DNA from: Enoplosus armatus
Taxonomy: Eukaryota; Chordata; Actinopteri; Centrarchiformes; Enoplosidae
Direction: 5' to 3'
DNA length: 64,000 nt
Assembly: GCF_043641665.1 (NCBI RefSeq)
Contig: NC_092182.1
Span: 20,831,241-20,895,240, forward strand
Each line of letters opens with the position of its first letter. Position 1 is the first letter of the stretch. Positions 34,641-47,935 of the stretch are shown here, piece after piece. The notes beneath the pieces were generated by a model that made no database searches, was not told the origin of the DNA, and worked only from the letters and a program-made list of their open reading frames with translations. Position numbers and translations under genes: made by a program.

Positions 34641-37194
34641 CTGTTTGCATCCTATATAGTCAACATTGTTTTCTTTTAACCATGACCATAATTGTTCTGT
34701 CTTCAAAGCCGTTATTGTGCTTTAACCTAATTGAACATTAACCGTCTACAACATTGTTTTTAACAGTGTCACGGCACAGGTACCGCAGAAATCATTTGTT
34801 GTTGGATTTGGGGGAAATAATCCACACGGAGCCTTTTAGCTGAAGAAAGGAGGAAGGAAAGGAAGAAAGGATGCAGGACGAACCCCGGTCAGTCTGACTT
34901 TCCCGGACTTTCCCAGGTCCTGCAGTGTCGCCTCCCTCGAGCTGGGTGGGGGGACCATGCCTGGCATCCTTTGGTCCATCACCAAACCATCACTGATGGC
35001 TTACGGCTCAACGTTGGTTTGAGTTAATTTAGGTGAGCAAATAAGTGCAACAACACAAACTAAACCAACATTTTTGGGGGATTTGGGTTATCATTCATTG
35101 TCCATCATGGTCTCAACAAATAAGTTACTTGCTATTCTGCAATTCGCCAACTTTCTTGCGTATGTGTTTTCTTCCTCCTTTACTCTTTGGCGCTTCCTCT
35201 GACACGCTACTATTAGATAAGACCCATCTTGTTTATGTTCAGCAGGCAATCATGTGACCATGGCAAAAGTCACTGACAAACAACCATATCCTGCTGATCA
35301 GATCAGAAAACGCTAATATCTGTCTATTTGAAAGGCAGTGACAAATAACATAGCCGATTTTGTTGTTCAGTTTGGGGGACTTGTTGTAAACTGTGGTTGA
35401 CTCAAACCAATAATGAACGGCTACTATGGCCGCACAATTATACAGGGATTTGGCACAAACCATCAGTCGGTTATTAATTCCGAAATGAATGACCAACCAG
35501 ATGTCAGGATCTAGAAGGTCACTGTGGCACTTTACATTAACTACAAAGTGACACATGATAACTAGAGCCCTGTTCATACTGAATTTGTGAGGCTGATATT
35601 AATATTTCAGAGTTACAAAAGCAATATAGGAGCCAATAGACTACTGTATGCAGGTGACACTTTCTAAATTACATCCAACATACCTTGGATATATCCTTGT
35701 TACTGTACTTATCAGCAGCCATACAGTATATGCCAATACCACTATAAGCTGATAAGATAAAATCAGCTATTTATATCGTCCATCCAATATATCCGTCAGG
35801 CTCTGATAACACCATCCAATTAAGCCTCAATGCTCTGATTTACAATCTAAGCAGACTTGACTTTACTGTCTAAAATCAATAGAATGGTGAAATGAGCGTT
35901 TTGCTTTAGGAGGGTTTTTCATCTCAGAAAACTGCCTTTGATTGTTCTGGGAACCTTCAGAAGAAAAGAAACAAACATGTACTGATATGTTGGTTTGTCA
36001 ATCTGCCGGCTGGATGAGGTTTAGGCAATAAACAACTGTGGCTGACCTGAGTTACCATGCATGCGATTAAATCATACAGTATATATGACGACAACATATG
36101 GTTATCCATCATTAGAAAACAACTCTGAAGTTGTTTGTTGTACTAAAATACAACTCTACATTTTTGCCCTTTTATTGGAGGCATTTTGATACCTCATTCC
36201 AGCATAGCTCTAATCCTCTGTGTCTGCGTTGTCATAGATCACCTGAAGCTAGGACCAGAGCAGTCTGGCCTCCTTGTCACAGGTCAGAATATTTATATCT
36301 ATGTCCCATCTGTGCACAGATTGTTCTCCTTTTCATAAATCATTGAGCTAAGGCAATTGCACAGGCAGGAAGGAGTGAGACCTCCCCTTGGTGTGGCAGG
36401 AGCAGCCACTGAGTCCAATATCTCTTACTTTGTTTGTTTAGTGAGATGTGCTGAGAGAACAAATACGAGCGGTATCAAACTTGACACACATTTAAAGTCT
36501 GAGCGGATGTTTTTGAATAAATGTGTCACTTTCTGCCGTCTTCATTGTGTACATGAATTACTGTATCTGTGCGAGTGCTTTTCAAGCTCGGCTCGCTCCA
36601 GTAAATGAGCCCAGCACGCCTCATATTTTATCACATTTGCACAAATATGTTCGCTCAAGATAACAAACAGTGTGGAGGGCTTTGGAAAATTTTCTGTGTG
36701 TGTGTTCCTGGGTGTTTGGTTCGCTGCAGCCGTGGAAAAGTCTTGTAACTGGGTTTTGAATATTTTTATGTTTTTTTCAGAAGTAAACATCTGTGATGTT
36801 TGTAATGTCTACTGTCACAGGATCTTGGACTCATCAGCAGAAGTGTTGGCCTTGGAACATTATTTTGACATTATGTTAAATTTGAAATCTTGGGTTTGGA
36901 TTCACTGAGTGTAAACATCATGCTTCAATGGAGCGCTAGATTAAGCAGATACAGAATTGACCAAAAGTCAAGGATCTTCATGTGCACAGTTACATACAGG
37001 TGATTACCATCAGCCACAGAAACATGGAGGTTTAATAGAGTCCCTGACGAGTGTAGCCATTCATCGTTATGTGATTTATTGCTTATCATCTGATGGTTAT
37101 TATATCCTCTCATCCTTCACCTCTGTTGTCTTCTTCTGGTTGGACAATTATAAAACATGTGACTTGTGTGTGTTTTAGGAAGGGAACCTTTTCT
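34641..37194. other. Non-coding stretch
   Basis: No supported gene. A 45-base segment at 36235-36279 lies between CGTTGTCATAG and GTCAGA and is open, but is too short to judge. Confidence 0.3.
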
Positions 37195-37525
37195 TAGAGA
37201 TGCACTGATCCGATACGCCGTATCAGTATCGGTGTCAATACTGAGCTCATTAAGCGGATAAAGTATTGGACATAATGTGACCAATCCATATTAAATACAA
37301 CCCCTTTGTCAGTGTCAGTATGAAATTCATTGTTTCTGCTATTAGTTACATTCATTCAGTCACAGCGGGCCATCGACTCTTTTCCCACAGCAATCCCTCT
37401 CTGTAAATTACCTTAAATAATAATTATTTCCAAGGAGTTTCATGCAGTTAGTTACACAGATTTAAATTTGGGAAAAAAGATCAGTACTCTGTGTTGGCAG
37501 ATACCTGAGTTTACTGGTATAGAGA
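37195..37525. repeat. 'GATGCACTGATCCGATA' dispersed repeat
   Basis: Starts TAGAGATGCACTGATCCGAT followed by GTATCAGTATCGGTGTCAAT, and near its right end has AGATCAGTACTCTGTGTTGG and CAGATACC. It resembles the very common fish MITE with TAGAGATGCACCGATCC-type ends. The right terminus is eroded. Confidence 0.5.
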
Positions 37526-37679
37526 GAGAAAAATTCAGATTGGTGTGTCACTACCTTTTCTGTGGCAGATTTTATTTGTAGAGCTTGTAGAGGACACAGA
37601 GTTCTTTCTTGAAATGAAACGTCCCATGAAGGACGTTATGTTCTTTGCTGACATGCTGTTTCACTGTATTTTTGGCAAT

Positions 37680-38000
37680 AATTCTGATAGCTGATTAATC
37701 AATCATTAATCATCAAGTAATTTATCAAGCAAAAATTTCCAGCTCATCAGAGGTGAGGATTTGCTGCTTTTCTCTTATTTATATAATAATATAATTGTAA
37801 ATTGTAATTATCCTTGGGTTTTGGACTGTTGGTCAGACAAAACAAGCAGTTTGATGATGTTAAAGTGGGCTCTGGGATATTGTGGTGGGCATTTATCTCT
37901 ATTTTTTTGTCAATTTATAAACAACATTATGAACTGATTAACTGAAAAAATATATATAAAGAGATTATTCAATAATGCAAATGATCAGTAGTTGCATCTT
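37680..38000. repeat. Dispersed 'GGCTGCAACTAA' MITE
   Basis: Begins TGATTAATCAATCATTAATC, contains GGGTTTTGGACTGTTGGTCA and GGGCTCTGGGATATTGTGGT, and ends GATCAGTAGTTGCATC. The terminal bases are decayed. Confidence 0.6.
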
Positions 38001-39068
38001 TACAATAAAGGCCACTCCTACCAAAAATATGATTCTATAGGATTCCTAGGATTTTTTAAGTAATGTAATCATCAGTAATGTAATGTATCAACATTATGAT
38101 CTAATGTTTTCCATAAACTATGAACCTTAAGGCTATGCAGTACACTTTCCAAAACCACAAACAGGCCAATTGCAAACCATTTCTCTAAATGGTTGTTACA
38201 CTAATTGGCCTCATTTCTATGACATTTGATTGCTGTTGCCAGAATCGGTACAAGCACCAAACCTCTTAATAGAGCCAATAAACAAAGACTTCCACAGGAT
38301 TTATGGGTACACTTTGGCACTGCATGGCCTGTCGGCAGCAAACTGCCAGCGGTGGAATTGATTACACCGGTCAGTGATAGTATATACATGCACAACACCA
38401 CTCTGCTTGTCACAGGCTCTGGATGTACTACACATTTAAAGCCAAAAACAATACATTTAGCTAATGTGTTCATAATTATAGGACCCCCAGTGGGAGGAAA
38501 AACTGAGCCTTTAGAGAGATCCATCTGTGATTTTGCACCGAGGATTGCTGATGTCTCTTCAAAGGCGTAGTATGTCTAATGAGGGCTCGCGCTTTGAAGT
38601 CTGTCCTCATGAAGCTCTCTGCTTTGTTTGCTTTCGTTTGGAGTTTTAGAAAAGATGAATTGCTCGGCTATTAACATTAAAAAGAAATGAAGGGAAACCT
38701 TTCTTCATTGTTGGATGATTGGATTTGATTGTTATGGTGTGGTAATTGTAATAACCCTTTTTAATATTAGATTGTATGGTTAATGGAGCCCCCTACACAC
38801 TGCCAGCCCAATGTACTCGTTATGCAACACAATAAGATAAAGCAACTTAAAGCAGATACGTGACGTGTCCTCTGTTTTGTACTTCTTCTGGGAAATGCCA
38901 GAGGAAAAATCTGTTAAATCTTGCACCATTATATAATGGTTATTAAGCAAAAATGAATACTCATTATTATTCTGATTTTGAATTTGCACTACAACACTTT
39001 CTCCTCTATTATACATTGTGTCTGTGAGCTAACACAGGATGCGTTTTTCACTGGGTCTTTTCCCACAG
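38001..39068. other. Non-coding stretch
   Basis: No supported gene. Two overlapping frames of over 100 codons on opposite strands (38201-38570) are probably chance. Confidence 0.3.
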
Positions 39069-39174
39069 CTGTGCCCAGGCTCTCTCATCATCTCCACTGA
39101 CCTGGATCATTACCTCAGTCGGGCCCTCACAGCTCTATCGGTAAATATTTCAATGCAAACTGACGCAGGGGAGG
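39069..39174 (+). other. Exon-like open segment, unidentified
   Basis: A strong acceptor (TTCACTGGGTCTTTTCCCACAG, ending at 39068) and a near-perfect donor (GAGG|GTAAGT, GT at 39175) bracket 106 bases with one fully open frame that includes SLIISTDLDHYLSRALTALS. A second donor-like GTAAAT is at 39141. I do not recognise the sequence. It may belong to the same transcription unit as the segment at 26.0 kb, but the reading phases do not join directly without other exons. Confidence 0.3.
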
Positions 39175-40203
<1,029 letters not shown>

Positions 40204-40518
40204 GTGTCCCAGGACGGCCGATGGTCCAGCACAGAGTGCAAAATCTGTCTCATGCTACTCTGTACATATTGTCATATTACCAGAGTCCTGCTCCGATGTA
40301 AGACCCTGTGAGTTAAAGATTAATTCTGGTCTGTTACAACTTAGATCCTTTTCATATCGCTGCTTTGGCCATTATTTCTATCAGTTATGATAACATTGTA
40401 CATTGATTAGGGAACACAAAGACATCGCAACAATGCAGTCTGACGGGACAAGAAACACTAGCAGTCAGAGACCACGCAGGTTGTAAACAAGCCAACAGTT
40501 TAGCCATATTACCTAGAC

Positions 40519-41074
40519 CAGTGGTTCCCAACCTGGGGGTCCCGACCCCCATCAGGGATCGCCGAAGCTCCACGCAGGGTCGTGAATCACTCTTGAATTT
40601 GAGGGTGTAATTTTTCATAAAAAAATACATGCATTCAATCAATTTCTGTGAAGAAACTACTAAATTTAAGGGTTATTTGAAAAGTTTATATCTTTATTTA
40701 TTTATTTATTTATTATAACGCCAGGCTGCTTGGACTATTAAAAGTTATGTATGATAGTGAAATTGTGAAAGAAAATCAAAATACGGACATAGAATTGTGT
40801 TCTTAAAAATATAAGGAAAAATTGTCTGTATTTACAGGAAGTAATCTATTCAGAATTTTATACAAACTTCCTGCAGGTATTAAGTTCACTATTTAGGTTA
40901 ATAGTTCTGTGCTGTTATTGTTCATGCAATGAATATAATGAAATATACATAAAGAGATTTCAAAAGAAGCAGATACCTTTTCCCCTTTTTATGTGGGTGG
41001 GGGGCAGTGGGGGTCATCAGTAGATATACAGTGGTAAAATAGGGGTCCCCTAAGAAAAAGGTTGGGAACCACTG
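40519..41074. mobile_element. hAT-type MITE with 16-base terminal inverted repeats
   Basis: Starts CAGTGGTTCCCAACCT and ends with its exact inverse AGGTTGGGAACCACTG. This terminus is characteristic of hAT-superfamily non-autonomous elements. Flanking 8-mers ACCTAGAC (40511-40518) and ATCTAAAC (41075-41082) match at 6 of 8, consistent with a decayed 8-base hAT target duplication. There is no transposase frame. The interior has a short ATTT tandem run near 40694-40714. Confidence 0.85.
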
Positions 41075-41082
41075 ATCTAAAC

Positions 41083-41483
41083 CGCTATATTTGGAGGTGA
41101 AACTGAAAGGGAACGCTCCTGAAATGTCAGCACATTGAAGTTGAGCCAGAACTACAAGAAAATAATAACCCACTTTCTGATAAATCAGAATGATCCTTTA
41201 AGAGATGTATTTTTGCCTCAGAGAGCGCTGATCTATACAACCTTCCTACAATCTACAGCAGGTGTCAGGGTGGAATAATTGGAGTATTAATGATGCTCCT
41301 GTCATTGCGCTGAAGCTGAGACGGTGAATCACAAGTGGCAGGAACATTATAAGAATATACTCTACCTGCGGCTGCAGAAGAGCATTTGATTAGAAAACAA
41401 CATCTCTAACAGACAGACACATCATTAACTGTGTTTGTGTGGTTGTTATTTGTGTGCATCGTTGGCATGGTGTCTGTTCTGCT

Positions 41484-41514
<31 letters not shown>

Positions 41515-43215
41515 ATGCATGAAAGTATGTGGGTTAACTCTATTTGCATTTGTGCACGTGAACATAAATGCGTGCCGTATATTTTCACTATAAATGCACA
41601 CTGTTTAGATTTTCTTTCCTTTGGCAGGAAATGAAAGCCAAATAAGTAGGATATCTCTAATCCTGATTTGCATATCTTCCTACTTGTGTGTGTATAAAAG
41701 CATGTTAGTGTTTGTGTGTATGTATAACTGTGGAGTGTCCAGCTGCTTGGAGGGCAGTGTGTAGTGGGCAGCAAACTGTGAAATTTAATCTCAGTGTTAA
41801 TTTCACAGGCTGGAATATGGGGAGGAAAATTCCCGTTGCATCATTGAGGCACTGGGATCCCCCCTTTTACTCTGGCTACCATGGTTACCACAAGCATGCC
41901 AAAACACCATTAAAGCGATGCCACCATCTGCCTGCACGCTGATATTAGTTTTATTTGGCCTTATACAGTATACAGTATTGTTAGGCAACTGGACCTACAG
42001 GTCTGGTAACCTATTGCTTTTGCTGGTATTTCTTTTTTTTTCTCCTTCTTCTACACCTTCCTCCTCCTCCTCCTCTTCCTTTTCCTCCTGACTATCCATC
42101 AGTGAAGACAAAGACAAAACAGCACTCTGATTAAAAATGTCCAGCATATTGAAGTATGAGACTAGCTCTCCTCAAGGTCAAGCCATCTATATGTCTTTCG
42201 TTTTTACATATAAAATTTGATGAATATGTTCTCTAGTTCACTGGATTAGCCAAAAACAGACGTTCCCATCTGGTTATTTTTCCATAAACGTGTAGAGGTT
42301 ATCAATTTTTTTTACATTTTAAAACAAAATACTGTAATTAAAGTAAGTGCTTGTACGTAACATACAATAATATTGCATTGTAAATGCTTCTGTTTTTACC
42401 TAACATTAAAAATTTATTTTGATCTTGAAAGTCTGACTTTTATTAAATATTTTTAATCTTTTTGCACATCCCTCATAGACACATTGTGTGTTCTTCTCAT
42501 GAATTTTCCTGGAAAGGTCAGCGTGCCTCCAGGGACTTACTCTAGAATACATCGTTCTGGCAGTGTTTGCCAGCAAAATAAGTGTACTACCATCAACATT
42601 CATTTACTGACGATGTCAGGGCTGAAACTAACATACTGGTCAGACTCTTTACATTTCAGTTATCGTGTAACACTCTCTTCTTCTAAATGACTGAATCATA
42701 TTCTCATACTGTGTTTGGAGACTCCTGCATCTCCAGGCTCTCAGTGAATCAGTGACAACATCAAATTGTCAGATGAACAAGAGGAGTGAATCAGCAGCCG
42801 AGAAGACCGAAATTAAATAAGCATATGCCTGGTGTTGTTTATTGTGATGACCATTTTAATTGAGTTCTTGCTCCTCTCCATCCTGGTGATTCCTGCTGCA
42901 GCCTGCTACATTCCCAAATGAGCCGTTCTGCCATCTCTCACTGTGATTTGGCAGCGAGCACTCGCAGCACCAGTCAGGAGTTACATTAGTCGGCCCATCT
43001 GCTCCTTACAAACTGTGGTTCGCACTTCAAAGATGTCTCTCGCGCCGGCTACTGCAGAGAGGTGCGAGCCCGATAATTTGCAGAAAAAATACAGCAGGGT
43101 GCTGTTTCTGAGACATGTTTGAGAAAAGAGTTGAAGTAATCACATTTGTTTTACTTTTTCCTCTCCAGCTACATTGATGCTGTTAAGTCTTGTTGTAGTC
43201 TTGTATCAGTTGTGG
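41083..43215. other. Non-coding stretch
   Basis: No supported gene. It contains a GT microsatellite (41484-41512), a CT-rich tract near 42050-42090, and an acceptor-like TTAATTTCACAG at about 41808 followed by an open segment that I could not identify. Confidence 0.3.
41484..41512. repeat. (GT)n microsatellite
   Basis: Fourteen GT units. Confidence 0.9.
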
Positions 43216-43425
43216 AGCTGCAATCATTAGTCATTTAAATTGATTAGGCAATTGACTTAATTTTGCAACTATTGTAATTGTTGATTCATTATTTAAGATC
43301 TGCTTTTACTTGTTTTACAATATGATAAATTGAATCTGTTTGGGTTTTCGGTATGTTGGGTGCCTTTCACTGGTTTATGGGCCAAAAATGAATTAACTGC
43401 AAACTGCATTAATCGAATTCCTGAA
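43216..43425. repeat. Dispersed 'GGCTGCAACTAA' MITE, decayed copy
   Basis: Starts GGAGCTGCAATCATTAGTCA and includes TTTGGGTTTTCGGTATGTTG and GGGCCAAAAATGAATTAACT. The right end is unclear. Confidence 0.45.
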
Positions 43426-44774
43426 TATTTTTTCATATACATGGTGATTAAAACTCAGTGTTATTCAGGGTTTGACTCTCATTCTGATTCTATTTCGGAT
43501 TAAAAAAAAAATCAACAATTAAACACAAGACGTGTACAGAAGTGAATCCCAGAGGGCCTACAATCCTCTCTTGGTTTCTTCAGCCTTATCTTTTCCTTCC
43601 CATCAACCTTTTGACAAAATATATGGCCGAGCTCGGCCCGCAATCAATTGAAGAGACTTTATTAGCATCCAAGCCCATGCCTGTGGTCTCTCTGCTACTG
43701 AAAACTAACTCCACTCAGGTCAGACGTAAAGCAATGGTCCAATGCTCAGGAGGGTCTTTCTGTTTGGCCCCACCAATCTATTACTGTGACAGCATGTCAT
43801 GCAGGGGCCAGGGAGCGCGTTCTCCCCAGGGATCTCTAATCCAGGAGGCTGGATCTTTTCCCCAACATATGCCCTCCTCCTTGCCAACGACCTTCACATT
43901 TCACTGCAGGGATGCGGTTTGGAATAGCAACGACACATGTACCGCGTCACATGCTGTAATTCTTGATACTTGGATCACATCCTGTCACATCCCTGAGGAT
44001 AGCGCGGCTCTTGCTCGCGACTGTACCCCAAATGTCAATTTGAACCCGCCTTGAGCTGAAAGGATCCTGATAAAAATTCATTTTTGATGCTGCCTGTGTT
44101 GTTAAAGGTCAGATGATGCTAATCAGAAGTATTTATTATTCAGTTATGGGATTTATGTTTCCACATTTGCAAGAAATTGTTTGTCTTGGAAAGTCTGTGT
44201 TGTCTTGCCTCTGCCTCTGCCCGTGTGTGTGTGTGTGTGTGCATGCAAACACAATTATGCACTATATATAAGTATGCATGGTAAGTGGTCTGTGCTGTCT
44301 GCGTTTTGTGTGTTTGTTTTTGAAGTGCAACCTTAACATGAAAGCTCAGAAGTCGATGAGATTCTGAGATTAATTCCCTCGTCGTCCTCCATGTGTGTCA
44401 CGCTTGTTTTATGCATCGCTGTGGCAGCAGCTGCTCGCACTTTCTTGGTGGTGAGACGAACTTACTGAAGCATGCAGCATGTTAAATCCAAAATCTTAGT
44501 ATAAACAGAACAAATATTGACCCATACATATAAAACCACTATTGTATCCCCTTTTACAACCCTGTCTGATAGAAAATAAGTTTGTATACTACTGAACAGC
44601 AAATACAATCTGGCTGAAACATCATGCCACTTGAACTATGTTTATACTCAAATAAAACCTTTTTAATTAACTTAACGTTAAATTAACGTTTAATGAAGTA
44701 TTTCAGTTTTTTCCCTACACTACCAACTAAAGCACGGTTTACGTTAACGTTTCTCTTAGTCACACATGGTTCTA
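43426..44774. other. Stretch with one 170-codon open frame of unknown status
   Basis: The frame 43542-44054 (plus) begins with an ATG and is open for 170 codons with no recognisable domain and no clear promoter. It is longer than most chance frames in this AT-rich window but unrecognised. A short GT run is at 44223-44240. Confidence 0.2.
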
Positions 44775-45300
44775 AGGATGGCAACGCCAGACTGTCAGTC
44801 TGTCCACCACTTTGGTCCAGACTAAAATATCCCAACAACTATTTGGTGGATTGCTGTGACATTTGCTACAGAAATTCATAGTCCTTACAGGTGATCCTTT
44901 GACTTTTCCTTCAGTGCCACCATGACGTTGACATTTTGGTTTTGAGTAAGTATCTTCACAACTATTGGATGGATTGCTGTAAAAAAAAAAAAAGCCTGAT
45001 ATACTGATATTCAAGGTCCCTAGAGGATAAATTCGAACAGCTTTGGTGATTCCTTGATTTTTCATCTAGTGCCATCATCAGGTCAAGATTTCTATTTGTC
45101 CAATACTTTGGTTTACAACTTAATACCTGCAAAACTAATGACATTCAGTCAGCCTCTACTGCAACGGATGGCATGCTAACAGACAAAACAAAGATGTTGA
45201 ACGTGGTAAATATTACCTGCTAAACATCAGCTATTAGCATTGTTAGTGTTACATGCTATCATGCGGATGTTAGCATTTAGCTCATAGCTAACCACACAGG
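44775..45300 (+). repeat. 'GTTAGCATGCTAACA' dispersed repeat, uninterrupted copy
   Basis: Shares GTCTGTCCACCACTTTGGTC, GACTAAAATATCCCAACAAC, a GGATTGCTGTGACATT block, ACCTGCTAAACATCAGC and GGATGTTAGCATTTAGCTCA with 22731-23440. This copy lacks the SINE, so it shows the pre-insertion arrangement. Confidence 0.55.
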
Positions 45301-45796
45301 ACAAACTTCAGTCTTTGATACAAAAGTCCTGCGTTTGTACGTTCACCAACCAACCCGACTTCCTCCCTATACAACTTGTGTTCAGTACAAAGATGTAGCA
45401 CTTCTAAACTGACAAAATAAACATTGCCAGTGCGTAAATAACACATATGTAATTTGGCAAAACAAATTAGTAGTATATAAACGTAATTTCTAGGAGAGAG
45501 ATGCCTTTTTAATCCAGTGGATTGATTAGTCCATTAATTTCTTTGAGTTGATTGGATTGTCAAGCAGGTTTCAGTATTTTACAAGCTATTGACTGAAAGA
45601 GAAATCAACAGTTACAGTTGCTCATTCAGCCCCTCGCCTGGCTGCTTCAAATCGTGGCAAGAAAAGTGTTGTTACATTATTTATGACCTTGGCCTTCACC
45701 TTGACTCATGATAGCTGTGGCAGCAGACAATGTGAATGTGTAATGATTCTGCGCTGGCAGGGATGGCAGCCAATGCATGACTGATCGATAGACGCT

Positions 45797-45835
<39 letters not shown>

Positions 45836-47132
45836 CGCTCTCTCTCTCTCTGCCTTTATTGATCAGCCCCTGTGTGTGCCTGCGAGCCAGACTGAACGGA
45901 CGGGAAAAAAAAGCCTTGCGCCTCACTACTCAGAGAGCAGCCCAAGCATTGTCACTTTTGATGGAAACCAGCCCTCTTTTCCCTGACACAATGTTAAAGA
46001 ATGAAAAATGCAGTTAAGATCTTTTGGAGGGGATTATTATATCAAATGCCCTCATCTCCTTCCAGACCAGACGCACAATGTCATTTGTAACGTCACTTAA
46101 AATTACAGCTTCTGCCAGAGTTAATAAGTCATTTTTAACTTCCCAGACTGATAAAAAAAAAGTCTATCTTTAGCTGCCTTCAGCTCCAGAGGTTTGGATA
46201 CATAATAGGCCCTTATCCTCAGCAGGCAGCCAACAGAATGGGCTTGAAAATTATGAAGAAAATGGACAGACTGGCCTTGTGGAATAAAAACTCTATTAAG
46301 CATTCATGAATGCACGTGAGATTGGGCATAGGCATGTGTTCAACAAGGTCAGTGTCAAGGGAAAATTGTTGGCTTGTGTTTACAAAGGCAATAAATCACC
46401 TGTAGTGTAGTTCACAAAATAGACGTAATATAAAGTCTGACACCTTGGCTCTCACATTGATGGTATCTGCATGGGAATCACATTATAACTGGGGCGCTGT
46501 GGGGATTTCTCTCTCTCCCTTAAACCCATAGAGGCGCATATGCATTCAGTCTCATAACAATGTAATCAGGAAAGCACTTTCACTGCATGCACTGAAGAAA
46601 ACTCTGTCTGCTGCTCTAGTCATCATTGTTTATCATCCCTGACCCTCGAATCAGTCAATGGTTCATCTATGCTCCAGAGCAAAAACTCAAAACTCTGAAT
46701 CTGGAATCAGACCCTGAGCTGATACACTCACTCTTACATGGGCCGGAGGAATTTAAATGTTATATATTTTCAGGTATTATGTTTAACTGGAAAGTGAAAT
46801 GGATTCGAGAAACAGAGAGGGAAGGGGATGGCGTTATAGCCAAAGGCTGTTTGATAATGAGTGTTATAAAATGAGTGTCCCAGGGTCTAAACTTTACATC
46901 CGTCCCTTTTGTGTTGAGCTGATTATTTGATTAGTGGCCTTGCAGTCGACACACACACTCAAACACACACACACAAAAAAACCTCCTGGTTCCTTTTAAT
47001 CCTGATATGTAACATGTTCATTCCTCAGCGGGAATGTGAAAAATAGTCTCCGCTCCTGCACAAGTTGGGCCGGAAATTATGTAACTTCTTCAACTTAACT
47101 CATTTTCTCTTTACAAAAACACTTTATGTTTT
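45301..47132. other. Non-coding stretch
   Basis: No supported gene. Contains the CT microsatellite at 45799-45851. Sequence at about 46070-46400 is unbroken by repeats and looks like a candidate conserved non-coding element. Confidence 0.3.
45799..45851. repeat. (CT)n microsatellite
   Basis: CT units interrupted by TCGCTCGC near 45832-45838. Confidence 0.9.
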
Positions 47133-47146
47133 GTTGCCATGGAGAC
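47133..47146 (+). promoter_or_regulatory. RFX X-box-like site
   Basis: GTTGCCATGGAGAC fits the X-box consensus closely at every constrained position. It lies about 3 kb upstream of kcna3. Motif match only. Confidence 0.3.
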
Positions 47147-47751
47147 GAAAACCCAGACAAAACTTCCGTTGCTTACCGAGATGCAACTACGGGGAGGTTG
47201 TTAATAGCAGCATGATTTTCTCGCTGCAGAGGACAAATTTTTTAATGTTTATCCGATTTTATATGCAGGGATTGGACGAGCAGGTGTGGCTGTGTTGTGT
47301 TGACGGTGGTTAGAAAGAAACAGTCATCAGCTAATAATCACATACATTTTCTAGTGGTCTGGTGTGACCATTTCACCACACAGTGCTCTGCTGTCAGTCA
47401 TTTGAACTCAAATGGAGAAGACGATCAATGCCTGTGTGACAAGTCTGGCTTTTACCCCCGACATTAAACATTCCCAATATTTACCGTCTTGCCATCTGGG
47501 TCGCCTCAGTATTGCATTCATTTTTAAGCTGTTGTTTATTCTGCTTTAACTAAAGCAATTTTAAATGTGAAAGTACATGTTAAACAATAAGGCTACAAAA
47601 TGTAAAAACAATTGTCATCTAAGTAGCAGGTAATTCATAGTGCCGTTCAATGAATCAAGAAGAATGAGGTACTGTCTCTCCTATCAGCACTCTAATAATA
47701 CAGTAACAAGTGTCCACCAATGCGGTTGACATACAGGATGTGAAATATAAG
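47147..47751. other. Non-coding stretch
   Basis: No supported gene. Confidence 0.35.
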
Positions 47752-47935
47752 GCTGCAACTACCAATTATATTAATTATCAATTAATCTGCTCATTACTTT
47801 CTTATTTTCTCAATTAATAATTTGGAAAATGGGGAAAAATGTCCATCACAGTTTCCCAGAGTCCAAGGTGACATCTTCAAATGTATTATTTCGTCCGACC
47901 AACAGCATATATCTCTTTGTGTTTACCGTTATATA
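47752..47935. repeat. Dispersed 'GGCTGCAACTAA' MITE, opposite orientation
   Basis: Starts AAGGCTGCAACTACCAATTA. The internal blocks ACAGTTTCCCAGAGTCCAAG and CGTCCGACCAACAG are the reverse complement of those in the 29.7 kb copy. Confidence 0.6.

Noticed and set aside
38201..38570. Two overlapping frames of over 100 codons on opposite strands
   Set aside because: No recognisable domains, no splice or promoter signals, and the two overlap nearly completely; most likely chance.
41809..41990. Open segment after an acceptor-like TTAATTTCACAG
   Set aside because: More than one frame is open, no donor of quality follows, and no similarity is recognised.
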